From assembly GCF_034387475.1 (NCBI RefSeq), contig NZ_JAXCIL010000002.1, forward strand, positions 1-64,000: a stretch of DNA of 64,000 nucleotides, in the 5' to 3' direction. Positions 8,773 through 17,708 of this stretch are shown here, piece by piece. The position numbers and the translations under genes were made by a program. Origin of the DNA: Pseudomonas sp. Teo4. Its GTDB lineage: Bacteria > Pseudomonadota > Gammaproteobacteria > Pseudomonadales > Pseudomonadaceae. Each line of letters starts with the position of its first letter. The first letter of the stretch is position 1. The notes below the pieces were generated by a model, which was not told the origin of the DNA, did no database searches, and worked only from the letters and a program-made list of their open reading frames with translations.

Positions 8773-9936
8773 ATGTCGATCCAGGTCGAAGACTATTTCG
8801 CGCGTGAAACCTTCCAGAAGATGAAGGCGTTCGCCGACAAGCAAGAAACCCCGTTCGTACTCATCGACACCCAGATGATCAGCCAGGCCTATGACGACCT
8901 GCGCGCCGGTTTCGAATTCGCCAAGGTCTACTACGCAGTCAAGGCCAACCCGGCGGTCGAGATCATCGATCTGCTGAAAGAGAAAGGTTCGAGCTTCGAC
9001 ATCGCCTCGATCTACGAACTGGACAAGGTGATGGGCCGCGGTGTCAGCGCTGATCGCATCAGCTACGGCAACACCATCAAGAAGTCCAAGGACATCCGCT
9101 ACTTCTACGAGAAGGGTGTGCGCCTGTACGCCACCGACTCGGAAGCCGACCTGCGCAACATCGCCAAGGCCGCCCCGGGCTCGAAAGTGTACGTGCGTAT
9201 CCTCACCGAAGGCTCCACCACTGCCGACTGGCCGCTGTCCCGTAAATTCGGCTGCCAGACCGACATGGCCATGGACCTGCTGATTCTCGCCCGTGACCTG
9301 GGCCTGGTGCCCTACGGCATTTCCTTCCACGTGGGTTCGCAGCAGCGCGACATCAGCGTCTGGGACGCCGCCATCGCCAAGGTCAAGGTGATCTTCGAGC
9401 GCCTGAAGGAAGAAGACGGCATCGAGCTGAAGCTGATCAACATGGGTGGCGGCTTCCCGGCCAACTACATCACCCGTACCAACAGCCTCGAGACCTACGC
9501 CGAAGAGATCATCCGCTTCCTGAAGGAAGACTTCGGTGACGACCTGCCGGAAATCATCCTGGAGCCAGGCCGTTCGCTGATCGCCAACGCCGGTATCCTG
9601 GTCAGTGAAGTGGTGCTGGTTGCGCGCAAGTCGCGTACCGCCGTCGAGCGTTGGATCTACACCGACGTGGGCAAGTTCTCCGGCCTGATCGAAACCATGG
9701 ACGAGTCCATCAAGTTCCCGATCTGGACCGAGAAGAAAGGCGAAGCGGAAGAAGTCGTGATTGCCGGCCCGACCTGCGACAGCGCCGACATCATGTACGA
9801 GCACTACAAGTACGGCCTGCCGCTGAACCTGGCGATCGGTGACCGCCTGTACTGGCTGTCGACCGGTGCCTACACCACCAGCTACAGCGCAGTGGAATTC
9901 AACGGCTTCCCGCCGCTGAAGGCTTACTACCTGTAA
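8773..9936 (+). CDS. speC: Ornithine decarboxylase, PLP fold-III (SpeC)
   Basis: 387 residues, the usual size of the pseudomonad alanine-racemase-fold ornithine decarboxylase. VYYAVKANPAVE carries the PLP lysine, HVGSQQ and the GGGFP loop bind the cofactor phosphate, and GPTCDSAD carries the catalytic cysteine donated across the dimer. It makes putrescine from ornithine; some family members also accept lysine. ATG 8773 is preferred because TGGAG lies 9 bases upstream; TTG 8752 and ATG 8758 are in-frame alternatives. Monocistronic: own promoter candidate upstream and an intrinsic terminator right after the stop. Confidence 0.9.
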   Translation: MSIQVEDYFARETFQKMKAFADKQETPFVLIDTQMISQAYDDLRAGFEFAKVYYAVKANPAVEIIDLLKEKGSSFDIASIYELDKVMGRGVSADRISYGNTIKKSKDIRYFYEKGVRLYATDSEADLRNIAKAAPGSKVYVRILTEGSTTADWPLSRKFGCQTDMAMDLLILARDLGLVPYGISFHVGSQQRDISVWDAAIAKVKVIFERLKEEDGIELKLINMGGGFPANYITRTNSLETYAEEIIRFLKEDFGDDLPEIILEPGRSLIANAGILVSEVVLVARKSRTAVERWIYTDVGKFSGLIETMDESIKFPIWTEKKGEAEEVVIAGPTCDSADIMYEHYKYGLPLNLAIGDRLYWLSTGAYTTSYSAVEFNGFPPLKAYYL

Positions 9937-9941
9937 TGCAG

Positions 9942-9969
9942 AACGGGGCCGCAAGGCCCCGTTTTGTTT
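9942..9969 (+). terminator. Intrinsic terminator of speC
   Basis: AACGGGGCC-GCAA-GGCCCCGTT followed by TTGTTT, starting 5 bases after the speC stop. A textbook stem, GNRA-like loop and T-tract. Confidence 0.92.
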
Positions 9970-9981
9970 CACCTGTACTGC

Positions 9982-10071
9982 CCCTATCGCCGGCAAGCCG
10001 GCTCCCACATGGACCGCACCGACCTTGAGGCCATCGCAGTACCTGTGGGAGCCGGCTTGCCGGCGATAGGG
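9982..10071. repeat. REP doublet
   Basis: Inverted arms of 28 bases (9982-10009 and 10044-10071) with the CGCCGGCAAGCCGGCTCCCA core, between the convergent ends of speC and the Sel1-repeat gene. Confidence 0.88.
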
Positions 10072-10086
10072 CCAGTCAAGGCGACC

Positions 10087-10836
10087 TCAACTCTCGCGCT
10101 GTTCGATTTCCTCGGCATACCGCGCCGCAAATGTCATCAGCACCGGCCCTGCCCCCTGCAAGGTCAGCAATGCACTGCGCAGAAAATTCAAGTTCCCCTC
10201 AACCCGCGCCCGCTCCAGCCACGGCATGGCCTCCGCCACCTGCCCACGCTCGACCAGCACCATCGCCAGGCTGAACATCCCACGAAAATCCCCTGCCTCG
10301 GCCGACCGCCGATACCAGCGCACTGCCCGCACCGGGCTCGCGGCGGTGGCGATGCCTTGCTCCAGATAACGGCCGTACAGGTTCATCGACTTGGCATGGC
10401 CCATCTGCGCGGCCTTCTCGTAACAAGCCAAGGCCTGCGCCTGGTTGACCGGCACCCCTCGCCCGGTAGCCAACAGATTACCCAGGTTGTAAAGGCCCCA
10501 GTCCAGGCCCGCGTCGGCCGCACGCGCATAGTGAATGGCCGCCTGGGCAAGGTTCACCTCGCCGCCCCAGCCATGTTCCAGGCAACGTCCAAGCATGTTG
10601 AACGCCATGGCATTGCCCCCTTGCGCGGCAATGCCGAACCAGCGTCGCGCAATACCGGCATCCGCTTCGATGCCGCGCCCGTCGAGCAAGATCTGCCCGA
10701 GCAGCAACTGCGCGTCGACCACGCCCTGCCCCGCTGCCGCCAGAATCGCCTGGGCAGCCTTGCCGGGGCTGTCTTCGAGCATGGCCTGCAGGTCGGCGCC
10801 ATCCACCACTTCTTCACGACGCAATTGGTAAGACAC
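10087..10836 (-). CDS. Sel1-repeat protein of the piu cluster
   Basis: 249 residues built of Sel1-like (TPR-related) repeats: units such as ARRWFGIAAQGGNAMAFNML, AIHYARAADAGLDWGLYNLG and ALACYEKAAQMGHAKSMNLY are visible between about residues 45 and 200. No signal peptide, so probably cytoplasmic. Start GTG at 10836, three bases after the piuC stop, implying co-transcription. The same piuA-piuC-Sel1 order is known in P. aeruginosa (the PA4514-PA4516 region, from memory). Sel1 repeats mediate protein contacts; its partner is unknown. Confidence 0.8.
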   Translation of the reverse strand: MSYQLRREEVVDGADLQAMLEDSPGKAAQAILAAAGQGVVDAQLLLGQILLDGRGIEADAGIARRWFGIAAQGGNAMAFNMLGRCLEHGWGGEVNLAQAAIHYARAADAGLDWGLYNLGNLLATGRGVPVNQAQALACYEKAAQMGHAKSMNLYGRYLEQGIATAASPVRAVRWYRRSAEAGDFRGMFSLAMVLVERGQVAEAMPWLERARVEGNLNFLRSALLTLQGAGPVLMTFAARYAEEIEQRES

Positions 10837-10839
10837 GGC

Positions 10840-11520
10840 TCAGACCTCGGCCCAGCGGCGCAACAGGTTGTGGTAGGTGCCGGTCAGTTGCAGCAAGGAA
10901 GGATGCTCAGGCACATCGGCGGTCAGCTGCTGGATGGCATTGTCCATCTCGTACAGCAACGTACGCTGCCCATCGTCGCGCACCAGGCTCTGGGTCCAGA
11001 AGAACACCGCATAGCGTTCGCCACGGGTCACCGGGTTGACCTTGTGCAGGCTGGTGCCGGGGTACAGCACCAGGTCACCGGCCGCCAGCTTCACCTGCTG
11101 CACGCCGTAGGTGTCCTGGATCACCAGCTCGCCCCCGTCGTAGCTGTCCGGGTCGCTGAGGAACAGCGTCGATGAGAGATCGGTGCGCACCCGCTCCGGG
11201 CTGCCCTTGGGCTGGCGCAGGGCGTTATCGATATGGAAACCAAAGTTGCCGCCTTCGCGGTAGCAATTGATCAGCGGCGGAAACACCTTGTGCGGCAGCG
11301 CCGCCGACATGAAACGCGGGGTTTTCCACAGGCGGTCGATCAATGCGCTGCCAATTTCCTTGGCCAGCGGGTGACCTTCGGGCAACTGCAGGTTGTGCTT
11401 GGCCTTGGCCGACTGGTAACCCGCAGTGACCTTGCCATCGGCCCAGTCAGCCTGCTCCAGGGCCTCGCGGATGCGGGAGAGCTCGTCAGCGTCGAACAGG
11501 CCGGGAATGTGAAGCAGCAT
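10840..11520 (-). CDS. piuC: Fe(II)/2-oxoglutarate dioxygenase, PKHD type (PiuC)
   Basis: 226 residues, the usual size of PiuC/YbiX. The iron-binding H-x-D is in GFHIDNALR (about residue 96), the distal histidine in [16 protein letters not shown] (about 158), and the following arginine binds 2-oxoglutarate. It is divergent from piuA across 220 bases and followed by the Sel1 gene. Family members are iron-regulated and are thought to act on a siderophore or on a target linked to its uptake; the true substrate is not known. A Fur-like box lies upstream. Confidence 0.9.
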   Translation of the reverse strand: MLLHIPGLFDADELSRIREALEQADWADGKVTAGYQSAKAKHNLQLPEGHPLAKEIGSALIDRLWKTPRFMSAALPHKVFPPLINCYREGGNFGFHIDNALRQPKGSPERVRTDLSSTLFLSDPDSYDGGELVIQDTYGVQQVKLAAGDLVLYPGTSLHKVNPVTRGERYAVFFWTQSLVRDDGQRTLLYEMDNAIQQLTADVPEHPSLLQLTGTYHNLLRRWAEV

Positions 11521-11548
11521 GGCGAGGCACCATCAAGATATGTAAAGG

Positions 11549-11567
11549 CGCAATGATATTGATTCCC
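11549..11567 (-). promoter_or_regulatory. Predicted Fur box in the piuC-piuA intergenic region
   Basis: AATGATATTGATT at 11552-11564 (AATCAATATCATT on the - strand) matches about 10 of 13 positions of the Fur core AATGATAATCATT. It is 31 bases upstream of piuC. Confidence 0.5.
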
Positions 11568-11632
11568 TTTTACGCCGCACAAGCCCCGTTCGCCGCTTAA
11601 GACGTTTCAGCTCATGAAAACCGTAAAGGCAA

Positions 11633-11649
11633 ATTGTAAAGATTGTAAA
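11633..11649 (+). repeat. Tandem ATTGTAAA direct repeats upstream of piuA
   Basis: ATTGTAAA occurs at 11633-11640 and again at 11642-11649, 9 bases apart, with a related CCGTAAA just before. Such phased half-sites are typical of response-regulator binding, but no regulator gene is adjacent. Confidence 0.35.
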
Positions 11650-11674
11650 TTTCTAACGAATGGTAACGACTCTC

Positions 11675-11691
11675 AATTGTGAGTCACAATT
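11675..11691. promoter_or_regulatory. 17-bp palindrome upstream of piuA
   Basis: AATTGTGA-G-TCACAATT is a perfect 8-1-8 inverted repeat 50 bases before the piuA start. It does not match the Fur core well, so it may bind another regulator of the siderophore receptor gene. Confidence 0.45.
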
Positions 11692-11740
11692 ACTTACATT
11701 AACATCCGCGGCCTTCATACCTTGGGGAAGGTCCACAAAA

Positions 11741-14011
11741 ATGCGTTACGTGCCATCTGCTGTGAGTTCACCACGTCTTCTCGTCTCCGCCATCGGTATG
11801 GCGCTCAGCGCCACCTCGGCCTACGCCGCCGATCCGGCCGCCAGCAGCGCCGTCACGCTCGACGCAACCAGCGTCAACGGCAAGGCTGAGCAAGCCAGCA
11901 CCGACTACAAAGTCGAGAAGGCCTCCTCGCAGAAGTACACCGCACCGCTGGTGGACACGCCACGCTCGGTCACCGTGATTCCGCAGCAAGTGATCAAGGA
12001 CACCAATGCCCTGAGCCTGCAGGATGCCCTGCGCACCGTGCCAGGCATTACCATGGGTGCCGGTGAAGGCGGCAACCCGTCGGGCGACCGTCCGTTCATT
12101 CGCGGCTTCGACAGCCAAAGCTCGATGTACCTGGACGGCGTACGGGATACCGGTTCGCAGACCCGTGAAATCTTCGCGGTCGAATCGGTGGAAGTGGCCA
12201 AGGGCCCGAACTCCACCATTGGCGGTCGCGGCGCAGCTGGCGGCTCCATCAACATGGTGAGCAAGCGTGCGCATCTGGGTAACTCGCTTGATGCGGCCTG
12301 GACCTGGGGCAGCGACCAGACCCAGCGCTACACCCTGGATGGCAACTACCAGTTCAGCGACAGCGTTGCCGGCCGTCTCAACCTGATGACCCACGAAAGC
12401 AACGTGGCCGGGCGTGATGAGGTCAACTACGACCGCTGGGGCGTGGCACCTTCGCTGGTCTTCGGTCTGGGCACCGACACCCGCGTGAGCCTGGACTACT
12501 ACCACATGGAAAGTGACGACCTGCCAGACTCGGGCATTCCCTATAGCCTGCGCTCCGGCAGCTCGGCCAACCGCACCTCGGCCAACCCGGACAAGCCGAC
12601 CCACGGTGGCGGCAGCAGCAGCAACTACTATGGCCTGGTCGACCGCGACTTCTACAAGACCCGTGCCGATATCTCGACCATCAGCATCGAGCATGACCTG
12701 AGCGACTCGCTGACGATCAAGAACACCCTGCGCCACGGCAACACCCTGCAGGACTACATCTATAGCCAGCCGGATGACAGCAAGGGCAACATCCTCAATG
12801 GTGAAGTCTGGCGTCGCCCGAACAACCGCGTGGCCAACACCCGTACCACCACCAACCAGACCGATCTGTACGGCGAGTTCTACCTGGGCGGCATGAAGAA
12901 CACCTTCTCCACCGGTATCGAACTGAGCCGCGAAGCTTCGACGAAGTCAGGCTACGACGTCACCGGCTTCAAATCCGACAAATGCACGACGGCAACCGGC
13001 CAGATCTCGGGCGTCTGCACCTCGTTCCAGAACCCGAACCCGAACGAAGCGTGGGACGGCGACATCAGCCGCACCCAGGCAGGCGCCGACACTACGGGTA
13101 ACACACGGGCCATCTACTTCACCGACACCCTGGAGCTGGATCCGGCGTGGTTGCTGACCATGGGTCTGCGCTACGACCACTTCGACACCAAGGCCAAGAC
13201 CAAGCTCGCCGACGGCTCCACCAGCTTCAAAACCGAAGATACCAGCGAGTTCGTCACTGGTCAGTTGGGCCTGACGTGGAAGCCTGCCGAGAACGGCAGC
13301 ATCTATGTTTCGTATGCCACCTCGGCCACCCCACCAGGCGCCTCGCTGGGTGAGGGCTCCGATGGCAACGCACTGGTAACGGCAACCACCACCAGCGAGC
13401 TCAAACCGGAAGAAACCACCAACTACGAAATCGGTACCAAGTGGGACCTGCTCGACGAGCGTCTGGCATTGACCGCTGCGATCTTCCGCACCGAGAAGGA
13501 AAACGCCCGTGTTCTGGTGGACAACAACACCTACCAGAACGTCGGCAAGACCCGCGTCGACGGCTTCGAGCTGAGCGCCAGCGGCAAACTGACCGATGCC
13601 TGGCAGGTATTTGCCGGCTACACCTACATGGACGCCAAGCTGGTTGATGGTGGCTCGCAGAAAGTGGGTACCGTCTTCATCGATGGGTACAACGATGGCA
13701 ACCAGTTGCCCAATACCCCCAACAACAGCCTGACCCTGTGGACCACCTACAATGTCACGCCGAAGTTGACCATCGGCGGTGGCGCCTTCTACGTCGACGA
13801 CGTATTCGGCAACACCACCAACAGCGTGATGGTCGATTCGTACTGGCGCTACGACGCCATGGCCAGCTACAAGCTGACCAAGAACGTCGACCTGCAGTTG
13901 AACGTGCAGAACCTCACCGATGAGGTCTACTACGACAAGGCCTACAGCGCTCACTACGCCAACCAGGCAGCAGGCCGCACTGCATTGCTGACCACCAGCG
14001 TCCACTTCTAA
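11741..14011 (+). CDS. piuA: TonB-dependent siderophore receptor PiuA
   Basis: 756 residues. Signal peptide ending at AYA/ADP, then a plug (TPRSVTVIPQQVIKDTNALS, PFIRGFDSQSSMYLDGVRD, GGSINMVSKRA) and a 22-strand barrel ending in SVHF. There is no STN domain, so no sigma-factor signalling is expected. The sequence is of the Fiu/PiuA class, which takes up catecholate-type ferric siderophores. ATG 11741 is chosen for GGGGAAGG 10 bases upstream and because it leaves a clean signal peptide. Divergent from piuC; a terminator follows. Confidence 0.9.
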   Translation: MRYVPSAVSSPRLLVSAIGMALSATSAYAADPAASSAVTLDATSVNGKAEQASTDYKVEKASSQKYTAPLVDTPRSVTVIPQQVIKDTNALSLQDALRTVPGITMGAGEGGNPSGDRPFIRGFDSQSSMYLDGVRDTGSQTREIFAVESVEVAKGPNSTIGGRGAAGGSINMVSKRAHLGNSLDAAWTWGSDQTQRYTLDGNYQFSDSVAGRLNLMTHESNVAGRDEVNYDRWGVAPSLVFGLGTDTRVSLDYYHMESDDLPDSGIPYSLRSGSSANRTSANPDKPTHGGGSSSNYYGLVDRDFYKTRADISTISIEHDLSDSLTIKNTLRHGNTLQDYIYSQPDDSKGNILNGEVWRRPNNRVANTRTTTNQTDLYGEFYLGGMKNTFSTGIELSREASTKSGYDVTGFKSDKCTTATGQISGVCTSFQNPNPNEAWDGDISRTQAGADTTGNTRAIYFTDTLELDPAWLLTMGLRYDHFDTKAKTKLADGSTSFKTEDTSEFVTGQLGLTWKPAENGSIYVSYATSATPPGASLGEGSDGNALVTATTTSELKPEETTNYEIGTKWDLLDERLALTAAIFRTEKENARVLVDNNTYQNVGKTRVDGFELSASGKLTDAWQVFAGYTYMDAKLVDGGSQKVGTVFIDGYNDGNQLPNTPNNSLTLWTTYNVTPKLTIGGGAFYVDDVFGNTTNSVMVDSYWRYDAMASYKLTKNVDLQLNVQNLTDEVYYDKAYSAHYANQAAGRTALLTTSVHF

Positions 14012-14022
14012 AGCTGTAACCC

Positions 14023-14055
14023 GAAGCCCCGTTCATTTCAGTGAGCGGGGCTTTT
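14023..14055 (+). terminator. Intrinsic terminator of piuA
   Basis: AAGCCCCGTTCA - TTTCAG - TGAGCGGGGCTTTT: stem closed by AAGCCCCG/CGGGGCTT with a short T-run, 12 bases after the piuA stop. Confidence 0.85.
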
Positions 14056-14101
14056 GCGTATCAAGGCATAATTCACGCCGCCCGGCCCTGCGCGGCATTA
14101 C

Positions 14102-16672
14102 ATGGTGATCGATGTGTTGAAGAAGTCGCTGTTCCAATTGCACTGGTTCTTTGGCATCACCGCCGGCCTGGTGCTGGCTTTGATGGGCATCACCGGTGCG
14201 GTGTACTCGTTCCAGGAAGAGCTGCTGCGCCTGTTCAACGCCGACGTGCTCAAGGTCGAGGTGCGCCAGGAAGGCGTGCTGCCGCCTGCAGAGCTGGTCA
14301 AGCGAGTCGAGGCGGCACAAGGCGACAAGGTCTCGATGCTGTGGGTCGACACCCGCGAAGGCAATGCCGCACGCATCTTCTTCACCCCTGCCCCGGGCGA
14401 GCGCCGTGGTGAACTGCGCTATGCCGACCCCTACACCGGTGAACTCAAAGGTGAAGTGGCCGGGCAAGACTTCTTCAACCTGATGCTGCAACTGCACCGT
14501 TTTCTGGCCATGGGCGAGACCGGCGGGCAGATCACCGGTGCCTGCACCCTGATGCTGGTGTTCTTCTGCCTGTCCGGGCTGTACCTGCGCTGGCCGCGCA
14601 AGGCACTGAACTGGCGGGTCTGGCTGACCTTCGACTGGGCCAAGAAGGGCCGTGCGTTCAACTGGGACCTGCACGCGGTGGCCGGTACCTGGTGCCTGTT
14701 GTTCTATCTTCTGTTCGCCCTCACCGGCCTGTTCTGGTCTTACGACTGGTACCGCGAGGGGCTGAACAAGTTGCTGGCTGACACTCCGGCGGCTGGCGAA
14801 CAGCACAAACGTGGCGAAGGCCGCGGCGGGCGCCATGGCCCGCAGAAAGTCGACAAGAACGCACCGCCGCTGGTGGTCGACTACGACGCCATCTGGAGCA
14901 ACCTCAAGGACGCTGCAGGCCCAAGCCTGACCACCTACAACCTGCGCCTGCCCCCGGCCGGCAACCAACCCGCCACGCTGTTCTACCTGCTCGACAATGC
15001 CCCACATGAGCGAGCCTTCAACACCGTCACCCTGGACCCGGCCAGCGGCCAGTTCAAGCGTGTGGAACGCTACGATGACAAGTCGTTCAAGGCGCAGCTG
15101 CTGCAAAGCGTCTACGCGCTGCACGTAGGCAGTTACTTCGGTCTGACCGGGCGAATCATCGTCACGATCGCCAGTCTGACCATGCCACTGTTCTTCGTCA
15201 CCGGCTGGCTGCTTTACCTTGACCGTCGCCGCAAGAAGCGCCAGGTCCGTGCTGCACGTGGCACTGTCGCCAACACGACCAGCAATGGCGATAACTGGCT
15301 GATCGGTTTCGCCAGCCAGAGCGGCTTTGCCGAGCAGCTGGCCTGGCAGAGCGCCGGGCAATTGCAGGCTGCCGGCCTGCCTGTGCAAGTGCGTCCACTG
15401 GCCGACCTGAAGGAAAACGACCTGCGCGAGGCGCGCCGTGCGCTGTTCGTGGTCAGTACCTTCGGTGATGGCGAAGCGCCTGACAGCGCCCGCGTCTTCG
15501 AGCGCAAGGTGCTCGGCCAACCCTGGGCATTGAACAACCTCAACTATGCCGTGCTGGCACTGGGAGATCGCCAGTATCCGCATTTCTGTGGTTTTGCCCG
15601 GCGCTTGCAGGCCTGGCTCAGCGAGCGCGGCGCCAGCAGTGCCTTCAGCCCTGTTGAAGTGGACAATGCCGACCAGGTGGCGCTGCAGCACTGGCAACAG
15701 GAACTGGCGACCCTCACCGGGGCCAAGCCCGTCGCCACCTGGCAGGCACCCAGCTTCGACAACTGGAGCTTGACCCGCCGCGACCTGCTCAACCCAGGCA
15801 GCCAGGGGCAGCCGGTCTACCTGCTTGGGTTGCGACCAGAACACCCGGCAGACTGGCAGGCAGGCGATCTGGTCGAGGTGCTGCCCCTTAATGGTCAGCC
15901 GCAGATCAACGCATTCCTGAACGGTCTGGGCCTGGATGCCAGCACCATGGTCCGTTTGGGAGGCCTCGACGAGACCCTGGCCCAGGCCTTGGCCAACCGC
16001 CAGTTGCCGACCCACCGCAGCCACCTGCTTGGCCTTCACGCCCAGGCCGTGGTGGATGCCTTGGCACCGATTGGCAGCCGCGAGTATTCCATCGCCTCGA
16101 TTGCCAGCGACGGCGAACTGGAGCTGATCGTACGCCAGGAACGTCACCCCGATGGCAACCTGGGGCTGGGTTCCGGCTGGCTGACCGAGTACCTGCCGCT
16201 GGGCGGCACCCTGAATCTGCGCCTGCGTCGCAACAGCGGGTTCCACCTGCCTGAGGCGCCGGCACCGATGATTCTGATTGGCAACGGCACTGGCCTGGCG
16301 GGCCTGCGCAGTCTGCTCAAGGCACGCATCAATACCGGCGAGCAGCGCAACTGGTTGCTGTTCGGCGAACGCAACCGTGCCCACGACATGCTGTGTGGCG
16401 ATGAGCTGCAAGGCTGGCTCGACAACGGCGACCTGGCGCGACTGGACCTGGCGTTCTCGCGGGATCAGGCCGAGAAGGTGTACGTGCAGGATGTGTTGCT
16501 GCAACAGGCCGACGAGTTCAAACGCTGGGTTGCCGAAGGTGCCTGTGTGTATGTCTGCGGCAGCCTGCTGGGGATGGCTGCGGGGGTTGATGCCGCGCTC
16601 AATGGCATCCTCGGGGAAGAGGCCGTGCAGCAACTGATCGAGGATGGGCGGTATCGGCGGGATGTGTACTGA
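14102..16672 (+). CDS. PepSY-TM / flavodoxin / ferredoxin-NADP reductase fusion
   Basis: 856 residues in three parts. Residues about 1-385 are a PepSY-associated membrane region with four or so helices and conserved histidines ([25 protein letters not shown]) that could hold heme. About 398-540 is flavodoxin-like ([35 protein letters not shown]). About 550-856 is FAD/NADPH-reductase-like ([26 protein letters not shown]), as in sulfite reductase flavoprotein. The likely role is passing electrons from NADPH across the inner membrane to reduce imported ferric siderophore. Neighbouring piuA supports this; direct evidence is lacking. The Shine-Dalgarno is weak. Confidence 0.85.
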   Translation: MVIDVLKKSLFQLHWFFGITAGLVLALMGITGAVYSFQEELLRLFNADVLKVEVRQEGVLPPAELVKRVEAAQGDKVSMLWVDTREGNAARIFFTPAPGERRGELRYADPYTGELKGEVAGQDFFNLMLQLHRFLAMGETGGQITGACTLMLVFFCLSGLYLRWPRKALNWRVWLTFDWAKKGRAFNWDLHAVAGTWCLLFYLLFALTGLFWSYDWYREGLNKLLADTPAAGEQHKRGEGRGGRHGPQKVDKNAPPLVVDYDAIWSNLKDAAGPSLTTYNLRLPPAGNQPATLFYLLDNAPHERAFNTVTLDPASGQFKRVERYDDKSFKAQLLQSVYALHVGSYFGLTGRIIVTIASLTMPLFFVTGWLLYLDRRRKKRQVRAARGTVANTTSNGDNWLIGFASQSGFAEQLAWQSAGQLQAAGLPVQVRPLADLKENDLREARRALFVVSTFGDGEAPDSARVFERKVLGQPWALNNLNYAVLALGDRQYPHFCGFARRLQAWLSERGASSAFSPVEVDNADQVALQHWQQELATLTGAKPVATWQAPSFDNWSLTRRDLLNPGSQGQPVYLLGLRPEHPADWQAGDLVEVLPLNGQPQINAFLNGLGLDASTMVRLGGLDETLAQALANRQLPTHRSHLLGLHAQAVVDALAPIGSREYSIASIASDGELELIVRQERHPDGNLGLGSGWLTEYLPLGGTLNLRLRRNSGFHLPEAPAPMILIGNGTGLAGLRSLLKARINTGEQRNWLLFGERNRAHDMLCGDELQGWLDNGDLARLDLAFSRDQAEKVYVQDVLLQQADEFKRWVAEGACVYVCGSLLGMAAGVDAALNGILGEEAVQQLIEDGRYRRDVY

Positions 16673-16698
16673 TCAGGGGTTGAGATAGTCGCCACCGG

Positions 16699-16869
16699 CC
16701 CCATCGCCGGGAAGCCGGCTCCTGCAATTGAAACCTGTAGGAGCAACTGCCTTGCTCAATTTCTAAAAGCTGGCGCGATCCCTGTGGGAGCCGGCTTGCC
16801 GGCGATCACCGGCGAAGCCGGTGCCATGCACCTCGTAGCCTTCATCGCCGGCAAGTCGGCTCCCACAGG
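16699..16869. repeat. Cluster of three REP elements, one degenerate
   Basis: REP-like units lie at about 16699-16724 (diverged, CCGGGAAGCCGGCTCCTGCA), 16779-16807 and 16842-16869. The last two face each other around ATCACCGGCGAAGCCGGTGCC, itself a small hairpin. It sits between the convergent ends of the reductase and omega-amidase genes; I see no gene in 16673-16916. Confidence 0.75.
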
Positions 16870-16916
16870 TACAGCGTCGCACCTGAGGCCAGCGCAACAC
16901 AGATAGTTACTGCTGA

Positions 16917-17708
16917 TCAGTGCAATTCGAAGGTGTCGGCATCCAGGTTCGCCGGGAACCGGGTGCGGTAGGCCGCCAGGTCCGCCGCACTCAGTACTGC
17001 CGTAAACACGCCATCCGCCTCGCCCGCACTGAGCAGGCTCTCGCCCTGGAAGTCCAGCACCTGGCTGTCACCTGAATAGGCGAAACCTTTACCGTCAGTA
17101 CCCACCCGGTTCACCGCAGCCACATAGCACAGGTTCTCGATGCCCCGCGCAGGCAACAGGCGGTTCCAGTGCAGACGACGGGCCGCCGGCCAATTGGCGG
17201 TGTACAGCAACAGGTCGGTGTCCTGGGCATCACGGCTCCACACCGGGAAGCGCAGGTCGTAGCAGATCAGCGGGCGCACCCGCCAACCTTTGAGCTCGAA
17301 CTGCACCTGACGCTCACCCGGGGTGAAATGCTTGTGTTCGCCTGCCATGCGGAACAGGTGGCGTTTGTCGTAATGCATGATTTCGCCATCCGGGCGCGCC
17401 CACAGCAGACGGTTGCGGTGGCTGCCGTCGGCGGCTTGGATGATCAGGCTGCCGGTGATCACCGCATTGTGCTTTTTCGCCTGGGCCTTGAGCCACTTGT
17501 AGGTCGGGCCGTTCTCGGGCTCGGCCAAGGTTTCGGACTCCATCGAAAAGCCGGTAGTGAACATCTCTGGCAGGATCACCAGGTCCACTTCACCGACCTG
17601 GCTCAACAATTCCTCGAAGTGCGCATAGTTGGCTTCGCGGTCGTGCCAGGCCAGCGTGGTCTGCACCAAGGCGACTTTAAGGTTTGGCAGTGCACTCAGA
17701 TCGCGCAT
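16917..17708 (-). CDS. Carbon-nitrogen hydrolase, omega-amidase (YafV type)
   Basis: 263 residues, nitrilase superfamily. The catalytic triad is visible as Glu in VILPEMFTTGF, Lys in HYDKRHLFRMAG and Cys in LICYDLRFPVWSR. The best relatives hydrolyse alpha-ketoglutaramate and alpha-ketosuccinamate. ATG 17708 is chosen; the frame is open further upstream but lies wholly inside the aminotransferase gene. It overlaps the aminotransferase stop by 13 bases. In such pairs the amidase removes the keto-amide made when glutamine donates its amino group, pulling the transamination forward. Substrate is inferred from family and context. Confidence 0.85.
   Translation of the reverse strand: MRDLSALPNLKVALVQTTLAWHDREANYAHFEELLSQVGEVDLVILPEMFTTGFSMESETLAEPENGPTYKWLKAQAKKHNAVITGSLIIQAADGSHRNRLLWARPDGEIMHYDKRHLFRMAGEHKHFTPGERQVQFELKGWRVRPLICYDLRFPVWSRDAQDTDLLLYTANWPAARRLHWNRLLPARGIENLCYVAAVNRVGTDGKGFAYSGDSQVLDFQGESLLSAGEADGVFTAVLSAADLAAYRTRFPANLDADTFELH

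Noticed and set aside
11675..11691. Likeness of the palindrome to a lac operator half
   Set aside because: The AATTGTGAG string is shared by chance; no lac-type genes or LacI regulator are near.
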